Assembly (NCBI RefSeq): GCF_003208175.1
Contig: NZ_QKMR01000023.1
Location: 1-64,000, forward strand
Source: Ruminiclostridium sufflavum DSM 19573
Lineage (GTDB): Bacteria; Bacillota; Clostridia; Acetivibrionales; DSM-1351
Direction of reading: 5' to 3'
Length of the DNA stretch: 64,000 nucleotides
The position numbers were made by a program, and so were the translations under genes. Each line of letters begins with the position of its first letter. Within the stretch, counting starts at the first letter, position 1. Below are positions 28,219 to 37,296 of this stretch, piece by piece. The notes beneath the pieces were generated by a model. That model was given only the letters and a program-made list of their open reading frames with translations. It was not told where the DNA came from and searched no databases.

Positions 28219-29331
28219 ATGAACGAAACCAGTTTAGAAAAGCATCCTGAATCAAAGGATTTAGAAGTTGTGCTGCAAAAAGAAATTACTATTTATCTGC
28301 ATAGAAGTCTGCCTCTTTGCATAGTTCTTGCATTCGATAAATATAAGCCCTGGTATTACTCAAACTTTATACAGATTTTCTCCTATACAAATGAAAGAGG
28401 ATATATTGAGCTTAATTATTTGGAGCCGCGTGATTGCGCCAGTGAAATATTGGATATGATTTGTTTAGGCTTCCCTCTGCTCAAGCATGTAAATAATATT
28501 ATTGACTACATTATAGAAAACATTAATATGGGATATTATCTCGTAATAAATGTAGATGAATATTATCTGCCCAATAAATGGGCCTGCAATAAAATTCATT
28601 TTATCCATCCATCCTTGATATACGGATATGACAATCAAACACAGCAGCTCAAGGCAATAGGCTTTAATCAGAATATCTTTCAGGAAATAACCTTTGATTA
28701 TTCCCAATTCAGTGAGGCATATGACAATGGTAAAATTCATTATAAAAATTCTGCTCCCTGGAGTGAATGGTCGGCAATCCAGCTAATGCGGCCCAAAAAT
28801 TTTGAAGCTGAATATCCTTTTAGCCTTGAAAATTTTATAAGGGAATTAAAAAATTATTTATTTTCTACAGGTGACAGTAAAAAGCTCTATTCCTTTGACT
28901 ATCATGATAGTCAGGTTGAATACGGCTTCCGGGTATATGATGTTTTTATAAAAAGCTTGGAGGATCTTCTTCAGGGCAGTATAACCTCAGACTACAGGGC
29001 AATTCATTTACTGGCTGAGCACAAAAAATGCATTTATGACAGAATAGGATATGTCATCTCCACATACAAGCTTACAGGAGAAATTGTTGCACTGCACGAG
29101 GAATATATGTCAATTGTCAAGCTCTTTGATATTATCAGAATAAAGATTTTGAAAAATCTTAAAGCATTTGGAAATTCCAATATATACAATCCTAATGTCA
29201 ATCAGCTGAACCCCAAGCAAAAAGCTAAAGTAGAGGATGATATCAAAAGAATAAAAGAATATAAAGATACGGAGTATAACATTTTGCTTAAAATACTTCA
29301 TCAACTGGAATTATTTTTTAATACAAAATAA
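28219..29331 (+). CDS. Unknown protein with possible C39/BtrH-like N-terminal half
   Basis: 370 residues; not firmly recognised. The N-terminal about 200 residues contain GYYLVINVDEYY, then HFIHPSLIYGYDN and KAIGFN. This spacing (a DEYY strand, then a His strand, then GYD) is seen in papain-like C39/BtrH-type domains of secondary-metabolite clusters. The C-terminal part is helical and charged (KAKVEDDIKRIKEYKD). Start MNETSLEK is chosen; a GTG seven codons earlier has no site, and AAAGGA lies 12 nt upstream of the chosen ATG. It is followed by a glycosyltransferase gene and may act with it. Confidence 0.5.
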   Translation: MNETSLEKHPESKDLEVVLQKEITIYLHRSLPLCIVLAFDKYKPWYYSNFIQIFSYTNERGYIELNYLEPRDCASEILDMICLGFPLLKHVNNIIDYIIENINMGYYLVINVDEYYLPNKWACNKIHFIHPSLIYGYDNQTQQLKAIGFNQNIFQEITFDYSQFSEAYDNGKIHYKNSAPWSEWSAIQLMRPKNFEAEYPFSLENFIRELKNYLFSTGDSKKLYSFDYHDSQVEYGFRVYDVFIKSLEDLLQGSITSDYRAIHLLAEHKKCIYDRIGYVISTYKLTGEIVALHEEYMSIVKLFDIIRIKILKNLKAFGNSNIYNPNVNQLNPKQKAKVEDDIKRIKEYKDTEYNILLKILHQLELFFNTK

Positions 29332-29358
29332 AGTTATTTTTAGTCAGGAGGGTTTCAA

Positions 29359-30444
29359 ACGAAAAAATATAGTTTTGTAATTCCTACATATAATAATAAA
29401 TTTCAGCTGAGAAATTCTTTAGTTGCTTTAAACTTATTGGAAGGCTTTAAAAGAAATGAATTTGAGGTAATAGTTGCAGACGACGGGTCAAGCGATGATA
29501 CGGAGTCTTATATAAAAGGGATTAATACCAGCTATGAATTAAAATATATTTATCTAAAAAGGGATGACAGCTCCTGCCGCTCAAAAGCAAGAAATTGCGG
29601 TATAAAAGCAGCGGAGGGAGAATTTATAATATTTATTGATGCAGATATAATTGTCAAAAAGGACTATCTTTTGGAAGTAGACAGATTCTGTTCAAAAAAC
29701 AAAAATATTTTTATGGCAGGACTCAGGTTAATGCTCCCCGAAGATATCCCTTTTGAAACCGTTAAGGATGGAAGCGTCTTTGAAAAATATACCTTTGACC
29801 CTGAACATACTGAATTTCATGAATTCAGATGTGATATTCTGGAGGAATTATCATATAATGCAGCAGCTATACTGTATCCCTTTATGTATGGCCAGACTTG
29901 CAATTTGGTTGCGCCAAAAAGCATGCTTGATAAAATTAACGGCTTTGATGAAGCCTTAAAAGCATGGGGTCTGGAAGACATTGAGCTATGCTACAGGCTT
30001 TGGAAAATGGGACTGAGGTTTGTTTTGAACAGTAAGCTGGAAGTACTGCATCAATTTCACTGGGTTGAAGGGAAAATAGTTGATGAAAGCAAGCTTGCGG
30101 GCGTAATGGAAAATACCAGATTGTTATTATTGAAGCATCCTGATATTTTTAACTTACCGGAGGACAAAGTTTATGAGCTTTTCAAAAGTATAGCAAATAA
30201 TTTCCGGTTTGTTGAAAAGCCAATACCTGAAACCTGCAATCGTATTATAATAGATTTTAAAAATAAAGCTTACCTGAAAGACATAAAGCAGATTATTGTA
30301 ATGAGCTCTGAGTCAGAGAATAATGATATCATCGTAAAGGATTATCTTGAAAACACAGATCTGGACGTATGGATTCAGCAATTAGGGAAAAGAGCCAGCA
30401 CACCCAGATACTATCCTATGTCAAGGAAATTGAAAAAGCTGTGA
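29359..30444 (+). CDS. GT2-family glycosyltransferase, apparent ACG start
   Basis: 361 residues. The GT-A fold begins KKYSFVIPTYNNKFQLRNSL; VIVADDGSSDDTE and FIDADIIV give the nucleotide-sugar DxD region; the C-terminal half (FDEALKAWGLEDIELCYRL) is galactosyltransferase-like. In frame there is no ATG, GTG or TTG between a TAG at 29341 and a TTG at 29437, which would delete the first essential strand. AGGAGG (29346-29351) lies 7 nt before ACG at 29359, so ACG is the likely start, or a former ATG. It is 27 nt after the preceding gene. Confidence 0.8.
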   Translation, partial: TKKYSFVIPTYNNKFQLRNSLVALNLLEGFKRNEFEVIVADDGSSDDTESYIKGINTSYELKYIYLKRDDSSCRSKARNCGIKAAEGEFIIFIDADIIVKKDYLLEVDRFCSKNKNIFMAGLRLMLPEDIPFETVKDGSVFEKYTFDPEHTEFHEFRCDILEELSYNAAAILYPFMYGQTCNLVAPKSMLDKINGFDEALKAWGLEDIELCYRLWKMGLRFVLNSKLEVLHQFHWVEGKIVDESKLAGVMENTRLLLLKHPDIFNLPEDKVYELFKSIANNFRFVEKPIPETCNRIIIDFKNKAYLKDIKQIIVMSSESENNDIIVKDYLENTDLDVWIQQLGKRASTPRYYPMSRKLKKL

Positions 30445-30525
30445 TAGTATGCAATAAATTTGTATTCTTATATTACAGGCTGCAGCAGTCACTATATTTT
30501 AATATTGGTATGTATCTTTAAACAT

Positions 30526-30593
30526 AGGCTGCCGCAATTGGAACCAGAGCAGGAGTATCTTTTAAATGCGCTGATTTTTAATTGCAGCAGCCT
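30526..30593. repeat. Inverted repeat in the convergent intergenic spacer
   Basis: AGGCTGCCGCAATT (30526-30539) and AATTGCAGCAGCCT (30580-30593) pair over 14 bp with one mismatch and a 40-nt loop, between the glycosyltransferase and kinase stops. It may act as a bidirectional terminator; no U-tract is obvious. Confidence 0.35.
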
Positions 30594-30598
30594 CTTTA

Positions 30599-31570
30599 TC
30601 AATTCTGTCCATTTTTATTTTTTATAAAGGCAGCAATAACCTTATCCAAATCAGGTATAGATGGTATCGAACCTTTTTTTTCAGTACTCATGGCAGCTGC
30701 AATATTTGCCATAAGCACAATCTCCGATATTTTCTGTGCAGATAGCTCTTGAATATTTCCGTTATTTTCTAAAAACTTAATCAGAAAGGTTCCCCAGAAG
30801 GTGTCTCCCGCACCTGTGGTATCTATAACCTTTGCAGGAAACTCAGGATATGAGCCGATAAATTTTTGGGTTGAATATAAGCAGCCCTGCGCTCCCATCG
30901 TAACTGCCGCAAAGGATAAGTCATATTCCAGCAGAGCCTTTATGCATTTTTCAGGTTCTTTTTCTCCGGTAACCATCTGTGCTTCTTCAATTGACAGCTT
31001 TGCAATATCCGCATATGAAAGTCCGTATTTCATTGCTTCTATTGCGCTATCGGCATCTCTCCATAAGAGAGCTCTGTAATTGGGGTCAAAGGAAATTATT
31101 TTTCCGCAGGCCTTTGCATATTCAACAGCACACTTAGTTGCCGAAAGGGAAGGCTCATGGGTCATCGACAAGGTTCCGAAATGAAATATCTTACAGTGCT
31201 CAATAATCTCAAAATTAATTTCCGAAGGCAAAAGACATATATCAGCGCCATGATTCCTATAAAAGTTAAAACTTCTGTCTCCCTTATCATCCAGAGCTAC
31301 AAAAGCCAATGTAGTATTATGTTCGGAATCCATAACCAAGTTTCGGCAATCTATAGATATCGCCTGAAGCTGATCTCTTAAAAACTCCCCGAACATATCA
31401 GCTCCCACCTTTCCTATAAAGGCGCACTTTCCTCCATATTTAGATATAACAGCTAATACATTGGCAGGGGCTCCCCCCGGATTCTGCTGAAAGCATCTGG
31501 TACCTGCATTATCAGAAGATATCTGTGTAAAATCTATAAGAAGCTCTCCGAGAGCTACAACATCAAGCAT
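30599..31570 (-). CDS. PfkB-family carbohydrate kinase
   Basis: 323 residues of the ribokinase/fructokinase fold. GELLIDF at the N-terminus, NPGGAPANVLAVISKYGG in the sugar site, and DTTGAGDTFWGTF with the catalytic Asp near residue 250. It phosphorylates a sugar or keto-sugar; fructokinase-like by appearance. It is the last gene of the LacI-controlled operon, 133 nt after the alcohol dehydrogenase, suggesting that the pathway ends in phosphorylation of a released sugar. Confidence 0.88.
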   Translation of the reverse strand: MLDVVALGELLIDFTQISSDNAGTRCFQQNPGGAPANVLAVISKYGGKCAFIGKVGADMFGEFLRDQLQAISIDCRNLVMDSEHNTTLAFVALDDKGDRSFNFYRNHGADICLLPSEINFEIIEHCKIFHFGTLSMTHEPSLSATKCAVEYAKACGKIISFDPNYRALLWRDADSAIEAMKYGLSYADIAKLSIEEAQMVTGEKEPEKCIKALLEYDLSFAAVTMGAQGCLYSTQKFIGSYPEFPAKVIDTTGAGDTFWGTFLIKFLENNGNIQELSAQKISEIVLMANIAAAMSTEKKGSIPSIPDLDKVIAAFIKNKNGQN

Positions 31571-31703
31571 AATTCAAACCTTTCTTTTGCAATAATTTTA
31601 TAAGTATTGAGAAAAACCCAAACCGTCAACGGGATTTTCTAACATTCCATAAACATCAGCGGAAGCAGGCTCCTTCACAGGAAGCCTTGTTCTGCTCAAT
31701 GTT

Positions 31704-32714
31704 TTATTTCTCTGTTCCATTTGGGTAAAAAATGGTCTTGAGCCCTGAATTCCCTGACATTATTTCCTCAAAAAGTTTTGGAGCCTCCTCCAATAAAAGC
31801 TTTTTATCTACAAGGTCTGTCAAATTAATTTTCCCGCTTCTTGCAATTGCGATTGCTTTACCAAAGGTCTTTTTCAGTGCAAAGCTTCCGCAAAGCTTCA
31901 GCTCCCGTTTAAACACCTCATAAGGATTTATTGTCAAGGCACTATTATCCGGGCATACGCCAAAGAAAAGTATTGTACCCGAGTCCTTTACATACTTTAT
32001 TTCGTTCTCTATAACCTTTGGCACCCCTGTACAATCAATAACAACTTCAAAGGAATTTACGAGTCCCAGCTTTTCAAATTCAGCAGAGGTATAAGTATAA
32101 TCTGCTCCCAGCTTTTTTGCTAATGCTAGCTTATCCTCAAACAAATCAACGACAGTCACACATGCAGCTCCATTTAATCCAGCCAGCTGAGCATGCATAA
32201 GACCTATCGGTCCTGCACCGAATATAAGCACGGAGGAGCCCAAGGGTATTCCTGCCTTTTCCTGTCCGTAAACTACGCAAGCTAGAGGTTCCACCATTGA
32301 CGCCTCGGTAAAGGAAATATCTGAAATATCAAATACGCAGCGCTCAGGAACAGTTAAATACTGGGCAAATGCGCCATGCCTTGTAACCCCGACCGCATGC
32401 ATATCAACACAAAAATTCTGGCGGTTTTCCTTGCAGGCGTCACAAGCTTCACAGAATATGTTCGGATCTGCCGCTACCCGCTGCCCAACCTTGAACTTTG
32501 TAACTCCTTTTCCAATACCGGCTATAATACCTGAGAATTCATGACCCGGAATTCTTGGATAACTCCCGAAATATTCGCCCTTGTATATATGCACATCTGT
32601 ACCGCATACCCCTGCCGCCTTTACCTCGAGAAGTATTTCATCATCAGCGGGAACAGGTATTTCTGTCTCCCGGACGATACCAACATGGGGTTTTTCAATA
32701 AAAAATGCTTTCAT
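31704..32714 (-). CDS. Zinc-dependent alcohol/polyol dehydrogenase
   Basis: 336 residues of the medium-chain dehydrogenase family (sorbitol/threonine-dehydrogenase type). Catalytic zinc ligands are in CGTDVH and GHEFSG; the structural zinc loop has four Cys (CEACDACKENRQNFC). The cofactor motif is GAGPIGLMHAQLA. GGAAGGTG precedes the ATG. Within the LacI operon it probably oxidises a polyol or sugar hydroxyl, or reduces an oxidised intermediate, in concert with the FAD enzymes. Substrate unknown. Confidence 0.9.
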   Translation of the reverse strand: MKAFFIEKPHVGIVRETEIPVPADDEILLEVKAAGVCGTDVHIYKGEYFGSYPRIPGHEFSGIIAGIGKGVTKFKVGQRVAADPNIFCEACDACKENRQNFCVDMHAVGVTRHGAFAQYLTVPERCVFDISDISFTEASMVEPLACVVYGQEKAGIPLGSSVLIFGAGPIGLMHAQLAGLNGAACVTVVDLFEDKLALAKKLGADYTYTSAEFEKLGLVNSFEVVIDCTGVPKVIENEIKYVKDSGTILFFGVCPDNSALTINPYEVFKRELKLCGSFALKKTFGKAIAIARSGKINLTDLVDKKLLLEEAPKLFEEIMSGNSGLKTIFYPNGTEK

Positions 32715-32742
32715 AATAAATCACCTTCCTCGGTCGCTATGC

Positions 32743-34047
32743 CTAATCTATAATCGCGTTCTGTTCCCGCAGGAGATTTCGCAGCTTGCCGACATCAATA
32801 TTACATATAGCCGCAGCTGTTTTCACAGCTAGTGCGGCAGCCGTACCTGCCGCCTGTCCCATTCCCATGCAGCATGCCTGAACTCTCATTGTGGCAAAGG
32901 CATGCCTGTCGGCAGAAGCGCATCTGCCTGCAACAATCATATTTATACTGTCTTTCGGTATCAGAGCACGCAAAGGAATATTATATGCCTTTTTGAAGGC
33001 TACAAGCTCTTGATTTGTATCCTTGCTGCTATGAATATCTATTACATGTGCACCCTTGCATACAGTGTCACTGAAATCCACAGGCTCTAAAATATCCTTT
33101 ATTGTCATTTCGTAGTTGCCTGTAATCCTGTAAGTCTCTCTGACACCTGTCTGACATCCGGATTTCACAATATAGCAATCTTTAAATTCATCAAAATTAT
33201 TTTTGAGCACCTCTACCATTTTAAACAGGTCTTCCCTCATACGGCATTCGACACGAGACTGCTCAAAGGCATTACTGCCGTCTCCTGCACATCTGAGCAT
33301 ATTAATGCTTACCTGTCTGTCAACAAAATACCATTCAAACCACGGTCCGCCGAACAAAGGCACCTCTTGGGTTTCTGCCAGCTCTCTCAGCTTTTTTGCA
33401 ATACGTTCATCCGCAAATCTTCCGTTTTCAATATCCATTATTCTTTCATCCAGCTTTTCAGAATCCACATTGCCAAGATGAAACCAAAGAGACATCGGCT
33501 GCAATTCATCGGCTTTTTTTGTTTCAAAGCCTGCCCTTCGGCATACATCCGCATCGCCTGTACAATCAACAACGGTGTCACACATAACGGCCTGTCTGCC
33601 GCTTTTATTTTCCACAATTATGTGAGTTACTTTTTTCCCCTGACTATCCTCTGTGATGCAATCGGCAACTATTGTATGGAATAGTATCTGAGCACCGGCT
33701 TCAAGTACCATCCGCTGTGCTATCAGCTTATATTTTTCATCATCAAAGGGTATATTGCCATTTTCGTATGAAGTTACAGCCCCTCCAATAGCATGAAGGC
33801 GTGATATAAATTCATAAGGTATCCCATCTATCACCCTCTGTTTTTCTTTATTGAATTCACTGATAGGTGCTACAAGCCCTGCTGTCGCCATACCTCCCAG
33901 AAATCCATAACGTTCTATAAGCAGTGTGCTGCACCCGCTTCTGGCGGCTGCAATTGCGGCAATAAACCCTGAAGGGCCTCCTCCGCATACAACAACATCC
34001 CATTTACCGCATACCGGTATATTTCGTCCCTTTTCCAAAAAGTCCAT
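32743..34047 (-). CDS. FAD-dependent oxidoreductase (FAD_oxidored, PF12831-like), paralogue 1
   Basis: 434 residues. The N-terminal VVVCGGGPSGFIAAIAAA is the FAD-binding GxGxxG motif; ERYGFLGGMATAG follows, then DCTGDADVCRRAG in the middle and a conserved C-terminus (VAGRCASADRHAFATMRVQ). Similar architecture in the two other FAD genes of this operon shows a paralogous set. AGGAG lies before the ATG. Role in sugar or glycoside oxidation is inferred from the operon. Confidence 0.85.
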   Translation of the reverse strand: MDFLEKGRNIPVCGKWDVVVCGGGPSGFIAAIAAARSGCSTLLIERYGFLGGMATAGLVAPISEFNKEKQRVIDGIPYEFISRLHAIGGAVTSYENGNIPFDDEKYKLIAQRMVLEAGAQILFHTIVADCITEDSQGKKVTHIIVENKSGRQAVMCDTVVDCTGDADVCRRAGFETKKADELQPMSLWFHLGNVDSEKLDERIMDIENGRFADERIAKKLRELAETQEVPLFGGPWFEWYFVDRQVSINMLRCAGDGSNAFEQSRVECRMREDLFKMVEVLKNNFDEFKDCYIVKSGCQTGVRETYRITGNYEMTIKDILEPVDFSDTVCKGAHVIDIHSSKDTNQELVAFKKAYNIPLRALIPKDSINMIVAGRCASADRHAFATMRVQACCMGMGQAAGTAAALAVKTAAAICNIDVGKLRNLLREQNAIID

Positions 34048-34073
34048 AGTTTTACTCCTAGATATTGAATTGA

Positions 34074-35378
34074 CTAATCCTCCATTTTTACTCCAAGCTC
34101 AATGAGCCTTTTACGAACCAATTCCGGAGATAAATCCCTCGGAGAAACCTTGCCTTTTACTGCCAAGGCCGCTGAAATACCTGCTCCCTGTCCCATTGCC
34201 ATGCATATTGTCATAACCCGGTATGAGGCATGAGCTCTATGCGTTCCTGAAATACACCTTCCAGCCAGAATTAAATTTTCTGTTTTGACAGGGATAAAGC
34301 ATCTGTAAGGGATATCATAAGGCTGCACCTCTTCCGGCACTCCTTCTGCCTGCCCTCCGCCTTCGGGATTGTGTATATCTACAATAAAATTGGCATTATG
34401 AACAATTGCATCACTGAACTTTCTGCCTGCCGACAAATCCTTATCATTAAGCATGTATTCTCCGATAAATCTGCGTGTTTCACGTACCCCAAGTGTTTCT
34501 GCACTTGAAGTGATATAGCATTGTTCATAGCCGGGTACATGCTTCTGCAGGAAATCCACCAGCCTGTACATCTGATTTCTTAAAATAACCTCTGCTTTCG
34601 TGATATCATTAACCTTTGTGGCATCTATTCCATTAGCCTGTGTTGTATTGACACATCTTTCTCCGGGTGTTACCGTACGATGCAGGCGCACTGAGGACAT
34701 AACCTCAGGCAGCAAGCCTTCACTGACACACCTGGCTGTGTAGTCCAGAAACCTTTCATCTCCGAGCCTTACATCATCAACCTCACCAATACAGGTAATT
34801 GCCCGGCTTTCATCCACACCCGAAATCGTAAACTCCAGTGTCGTGGGCTGCATAAGTCCACTATCTTCTCTTCCCTTCTCAAATTGAGCTCCGGAGAAAA
34901 AAGCCACATCGCCATCCCCGGTTGCATCGACAATCACTTCGGCAGTCAGTGCATACATCCCCTCTTTACCGGCTATAACAAGGCCACGTACCTTGCCGCC
35001 CTCCATAATTACATCTGATACAGGTGCTTGAAGATAAACCTCTGCGCCGGATTCATTCACAAATTTTGTCAAGACACATTTTGCTTTTTCCATATCGTGT
35101 GCCAATCCAACCACACCAAGTATATCGTTATTCGGAACTCCCAGAAGCGCCATTAATTCATCACGTATGCCGCCGGGAGCAACCTCACCTAAAATCGGCC
35201 CTACATGTCCTACTGTAATATTGCCGCCCAGCACACCATATCTCTCAATTAATGCAACCGACGCTCCCTCACGGGCTGCGGAAACAGCTGCACATATACC
35301 GGCTGGTCCGCCTCCTGCCACAATTACATCATAGTTCTTTATAATAGGTAAGCTTTTCGTATATTTTATTTCCGGCAT
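34074..35378 (-). CDS. FAD-dependent oxidoreductase (FAD_oxidored, PF12831-like), paralogue 2
   Basis: 434 residues from MPEIKYTKSLP. FAD motif VIVAGGGPAGICAAVSAA, then ERYGVLGGNITVG, DATGDGDVAFFSG and LAGRCISGTHRAHASYRV. The start is chosen because GAGGA lies about 8 nt upstream; the ATG five codons earlier has a poorer site. It lies between the permease and paralogue 1 and is only 26 nt from the latter. The three paralogues may act on different positions or as a complex; this is not testable from sequence. Confidence 0.85.
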   Translation of the reverse strand: MPEIKYTKSLPIIKNYDVIVAGGGPAGICAAVSAAREGASVALIERYGVLGGNITVGHVGPILGEVAPGGIRDELMALLGVPNNDILGVVGLAHDMEKAKCVLTKFVNESGAEVYLQAPVSDVIMEGGKVRGLVIAGKEGMYALTAEVIVDATGDGDVAFFSGAQFEKGREDSGLMQPTTLEFTISGVDESRAITCIGEVDDVRLGDERFLDYTARCVSEGLLPEVMSSVRLHRTVTPGERCVNTTQANGIDATKVNDITKAEVILRNQMYRLVDFLQKHVPGYEQCYITSSAETLGVRETRRFIGEYMLNDKDLSAGRKFSDAIVHNANFIVDIHNPEGGGQAEGVPEEVQPYDIPYRCFIPVKTENLILAGRCISGTHRAHASYRVMTICMAMGQGAGISAALAVKGKVSPRDLSPELVRKRLIELGVKMED

Positions 35379-35408
35379 GATATCAATCCTCATTTTCCAC
35401 TTTATTTA

Positions 35409-36248
35409 TTATCCCTTTACAGCACCAACTGTAAGTCCTGCTACAAATTGCTCCTGTGCGAATAAGAATATTATTATTATAGGAATAGTTGATATAGTAT
35501 TCGCTGCCATCAATACCCCGTATTTCAAATCAAACGGATCTGCATATAAAGTGGCAAGTCCTAACGGCAAGGTCATCATTTCCTGTGATCTAATCATAAT
35601 AAGAGGCCAGAAATAGCTGCTCCATGAATTGATCCAGAGAAAGATACCTAGAACTCCAAGACCTGGCTTAACAAGCGGCAGAGCAATTTTAAAGAAAATC
35701 CCGTACTCGCTCACGCCATCAATACGTGCACACTCAACCAGCTCTTTTGGAAGTGACGTTTCAACATATTGCTTCATCAAAAATATTCCAAACATACTTA
35801 CTGCATATGGCAATATCAGCGATGCATATTTATCTATCAAATTCGCTTTTACCATTATATCGAAAACTGGAATTATAGTTACTATTTCCGGTATAGCTAC
35901 CGTACTCAAGACTGTCCAAAAAATTACTTTCTTAAACCTGAAATTATACACTCCGAACGCATAGCCTGCCGCCGAACATATAAGCAAGCCCAATAACACC
36001 GATAATATACTTACAACGAAACTATTCCCCATCCATCTTGTAAAAAATGTATCTGCAAATAACTCAACATAGTTTTGAAATGTCGGGTTCAGTGGAATCA
36101 GAGATTTTTCTATACTATAAAAATCACCGCTGCTCTTAAATGAATTCACAATCATCCAGTAAAACGGTATAAGCGTAACAACCGCAAACAATGTCAGCAT
36201 TGTGTGTATAAATATTTTAACTATGCGGTCCTTTCTGGTTTTTGACAC
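35409..36248 (-). CDS. Sugar ABC transporter permease (MalG type)
   Basis: 279 residues with about six transmembrane helices (first: LTLFAVVTLIPFYWMIV). The cytoplasmic EAA loop ECARIDGVSEYGIFFKIALP binds the ATPase. GTG start is chosen because AGGAAGGTG lies about 10 nt upstream; the in-frame ATG nine codons earlier lacks a site. It pairs with the MalF-type permease upstream. No ATPase gene is in this operon, so a shared MsmK/UgpC-type ATPase encoded elsewhere is implied. Confidence 0.93.
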   Translation of the reverse strand: MSKTRKDRIVKIFIHTMLTLFAVVTLIPFYWMIVNSFKSSGDFYSIEKSLIPLNPTFQNYVELFADTFFTRWMGNSFVVSILSVLLGLLICSAAGYAFGVYNFRFKKVIFWTVLSTVAIPEIVTIIPVFDIMVKANLIDKYASLILPYAVSMFGIFLMKQYVETSLPKELVECARIDGVSEYGIFFKIALPLVKPGLGVLGIFLWINSWSSYFWPLIMIRSQEMMTLPLGLATLYADPFDLKYGVLMAANTISTIPIIIIFLFAQEQFVAGLTVGAVKG

Positions 36249-36307
36249 TTTAAGATCACACCTTCCTAAGAACATTCTGTTTGCTTAATTTAATCTATAT
36301 AATTCAA

Positions 36308-37213
36308 TTACTCTTTTTCACTTAATTGCTTTACATACATAATTGAGAAGAACATCATGAAAAGAGTCATTATATATGCAACTGCCGAACCCTTGCTCAA
36401 ATTCCCATCCAAGAAACTGGTCTGGTACAGATACATTTGAAGAGTAAGCGTTGAATTAGCTGGTCCGCCTTGTGTCAATATCCATGGCTCATCAAAAATC
36501 TGGAAGGACAATATGGTGGACATTATAACCACAAACATAAGCATTGGCTTGAGTAATGGAAGTGTTATTTTAAAGAAGGTAGTAATAGCACCTGACCCAT
36601 CAATATCTGCAGCTTCATAAACATCATCCGAAATACCTGCAAGACCGGCAAGAAAATATGCGCAATAATAGCCTACACCTCTCCATACACGCATGATAAT
36701 TACGCCCCACATTGCCAGTTTCATATCGCCAAACCATCTTACATCTAATTCAGCTCCAAATACATTAAAAACTGAACTTATTAATCCGATATTTTTTGCA
36801 AAAATCAAATCAAATACTATTGCTACTACAGGCAGCATCATAGCCATCGGCATAAAGTATATTGATCTGTATATCCTTCTTCCTCTGATCTTCGGTGAAC
36901 TCACAATAACAGCCATAACTATAGCCACAAAGATCATTATAACATTGTAGATTATAACAAAATAAAATGTATTACCGACTGATTTCCAGAAGACTCTGTC
37001 TTTAAATAGTTCAATATAATTATCAATTCCGATAAATGTTATATCTCCCCCGAAATAGCTTGTAAAACTGATTAAGAACGACCAAACTATAGGCCATAGC
37101 CTGAAAATAAGAAAGAAGGCTATAAATGGGAAAAGGAATATATAGGGCACTACTTTTTTACTATTTAGCATTGTCTTTATCGCAACCGTAACTTGTCCCA
37201 CCTTTCTAAGCAA
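36308..37213 (-). CDS. Sugar ABC transporter permease (MalF type)
   Basis: 301 residues, six helices (first: YIFLFPFIAFFLIFRLWPIV), EAA loop EAADIDGSGAITTFFKITLP. The start is taken as the TTG at 37213 with AAGGGGTG about 10 nt upstream. An in-frame ATG 14 codons later has no site. An ACG with AAGGTGGGA upstream also lies in this stretch, so the true start is uncertain. A hairpin surrounds the ribosome binding site. Confidence 0.92.
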   Translation of the reverse strand: MLRKVGQVTVAIKTMLNSKKVVPYIFLFPFIAFFLIFRLWPIVWSFLISFTSYFGGDITFIGIDNYIELFKDRVFWKSVGNTFYFVIIYNVIMIFVAIVMAVIVSSPKIRGRRIYRSIYFMPMAMMLPVVAIVFDLIFAKNIGLISSVFNVFGAELDVRWFGDMKLAMWGVIIMRVWRGVGYYCAYFLAGLAGISDDVYEAADIDGSGAITTFFKITLPLLKPMLMFVVIMSTILSFQIFDEPWILTQGGPANSTLTLQMYLYQTSFLDGNLSKGSAVAYIMTLFMMFFSIMYVKQLSEKE

Positions 37214-37214
37214 T

Positions 37215-37256
37215 TTAGGCTTGCACCCCTTGTGGTTATTATAGGCACAAGCCTAA
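37215..37256 (-). other. Hairpin enclosing the permease ribosome binding site
   Basis: Arms TTAGGCTTG (37215-37223) and CAAGCCTAA (37248-37256) close a loop that holds AAGGGGTG. Placed between the abundant binding protein and the permease, it could lower permease translation or protect the upstream mRNA end. Confidence 0.45.
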
Positions 37257-37296
37257 TTTATAAGTTATTTATCTGAAATTCAGATATATATAATGT

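Noticed and set aside
37175-37200. Second ACG start, for the MalF-type permease
   Set aside because: A TTG at 37213 with a good ribosome binding site gives a simpler start, so the ACG was not claimed.
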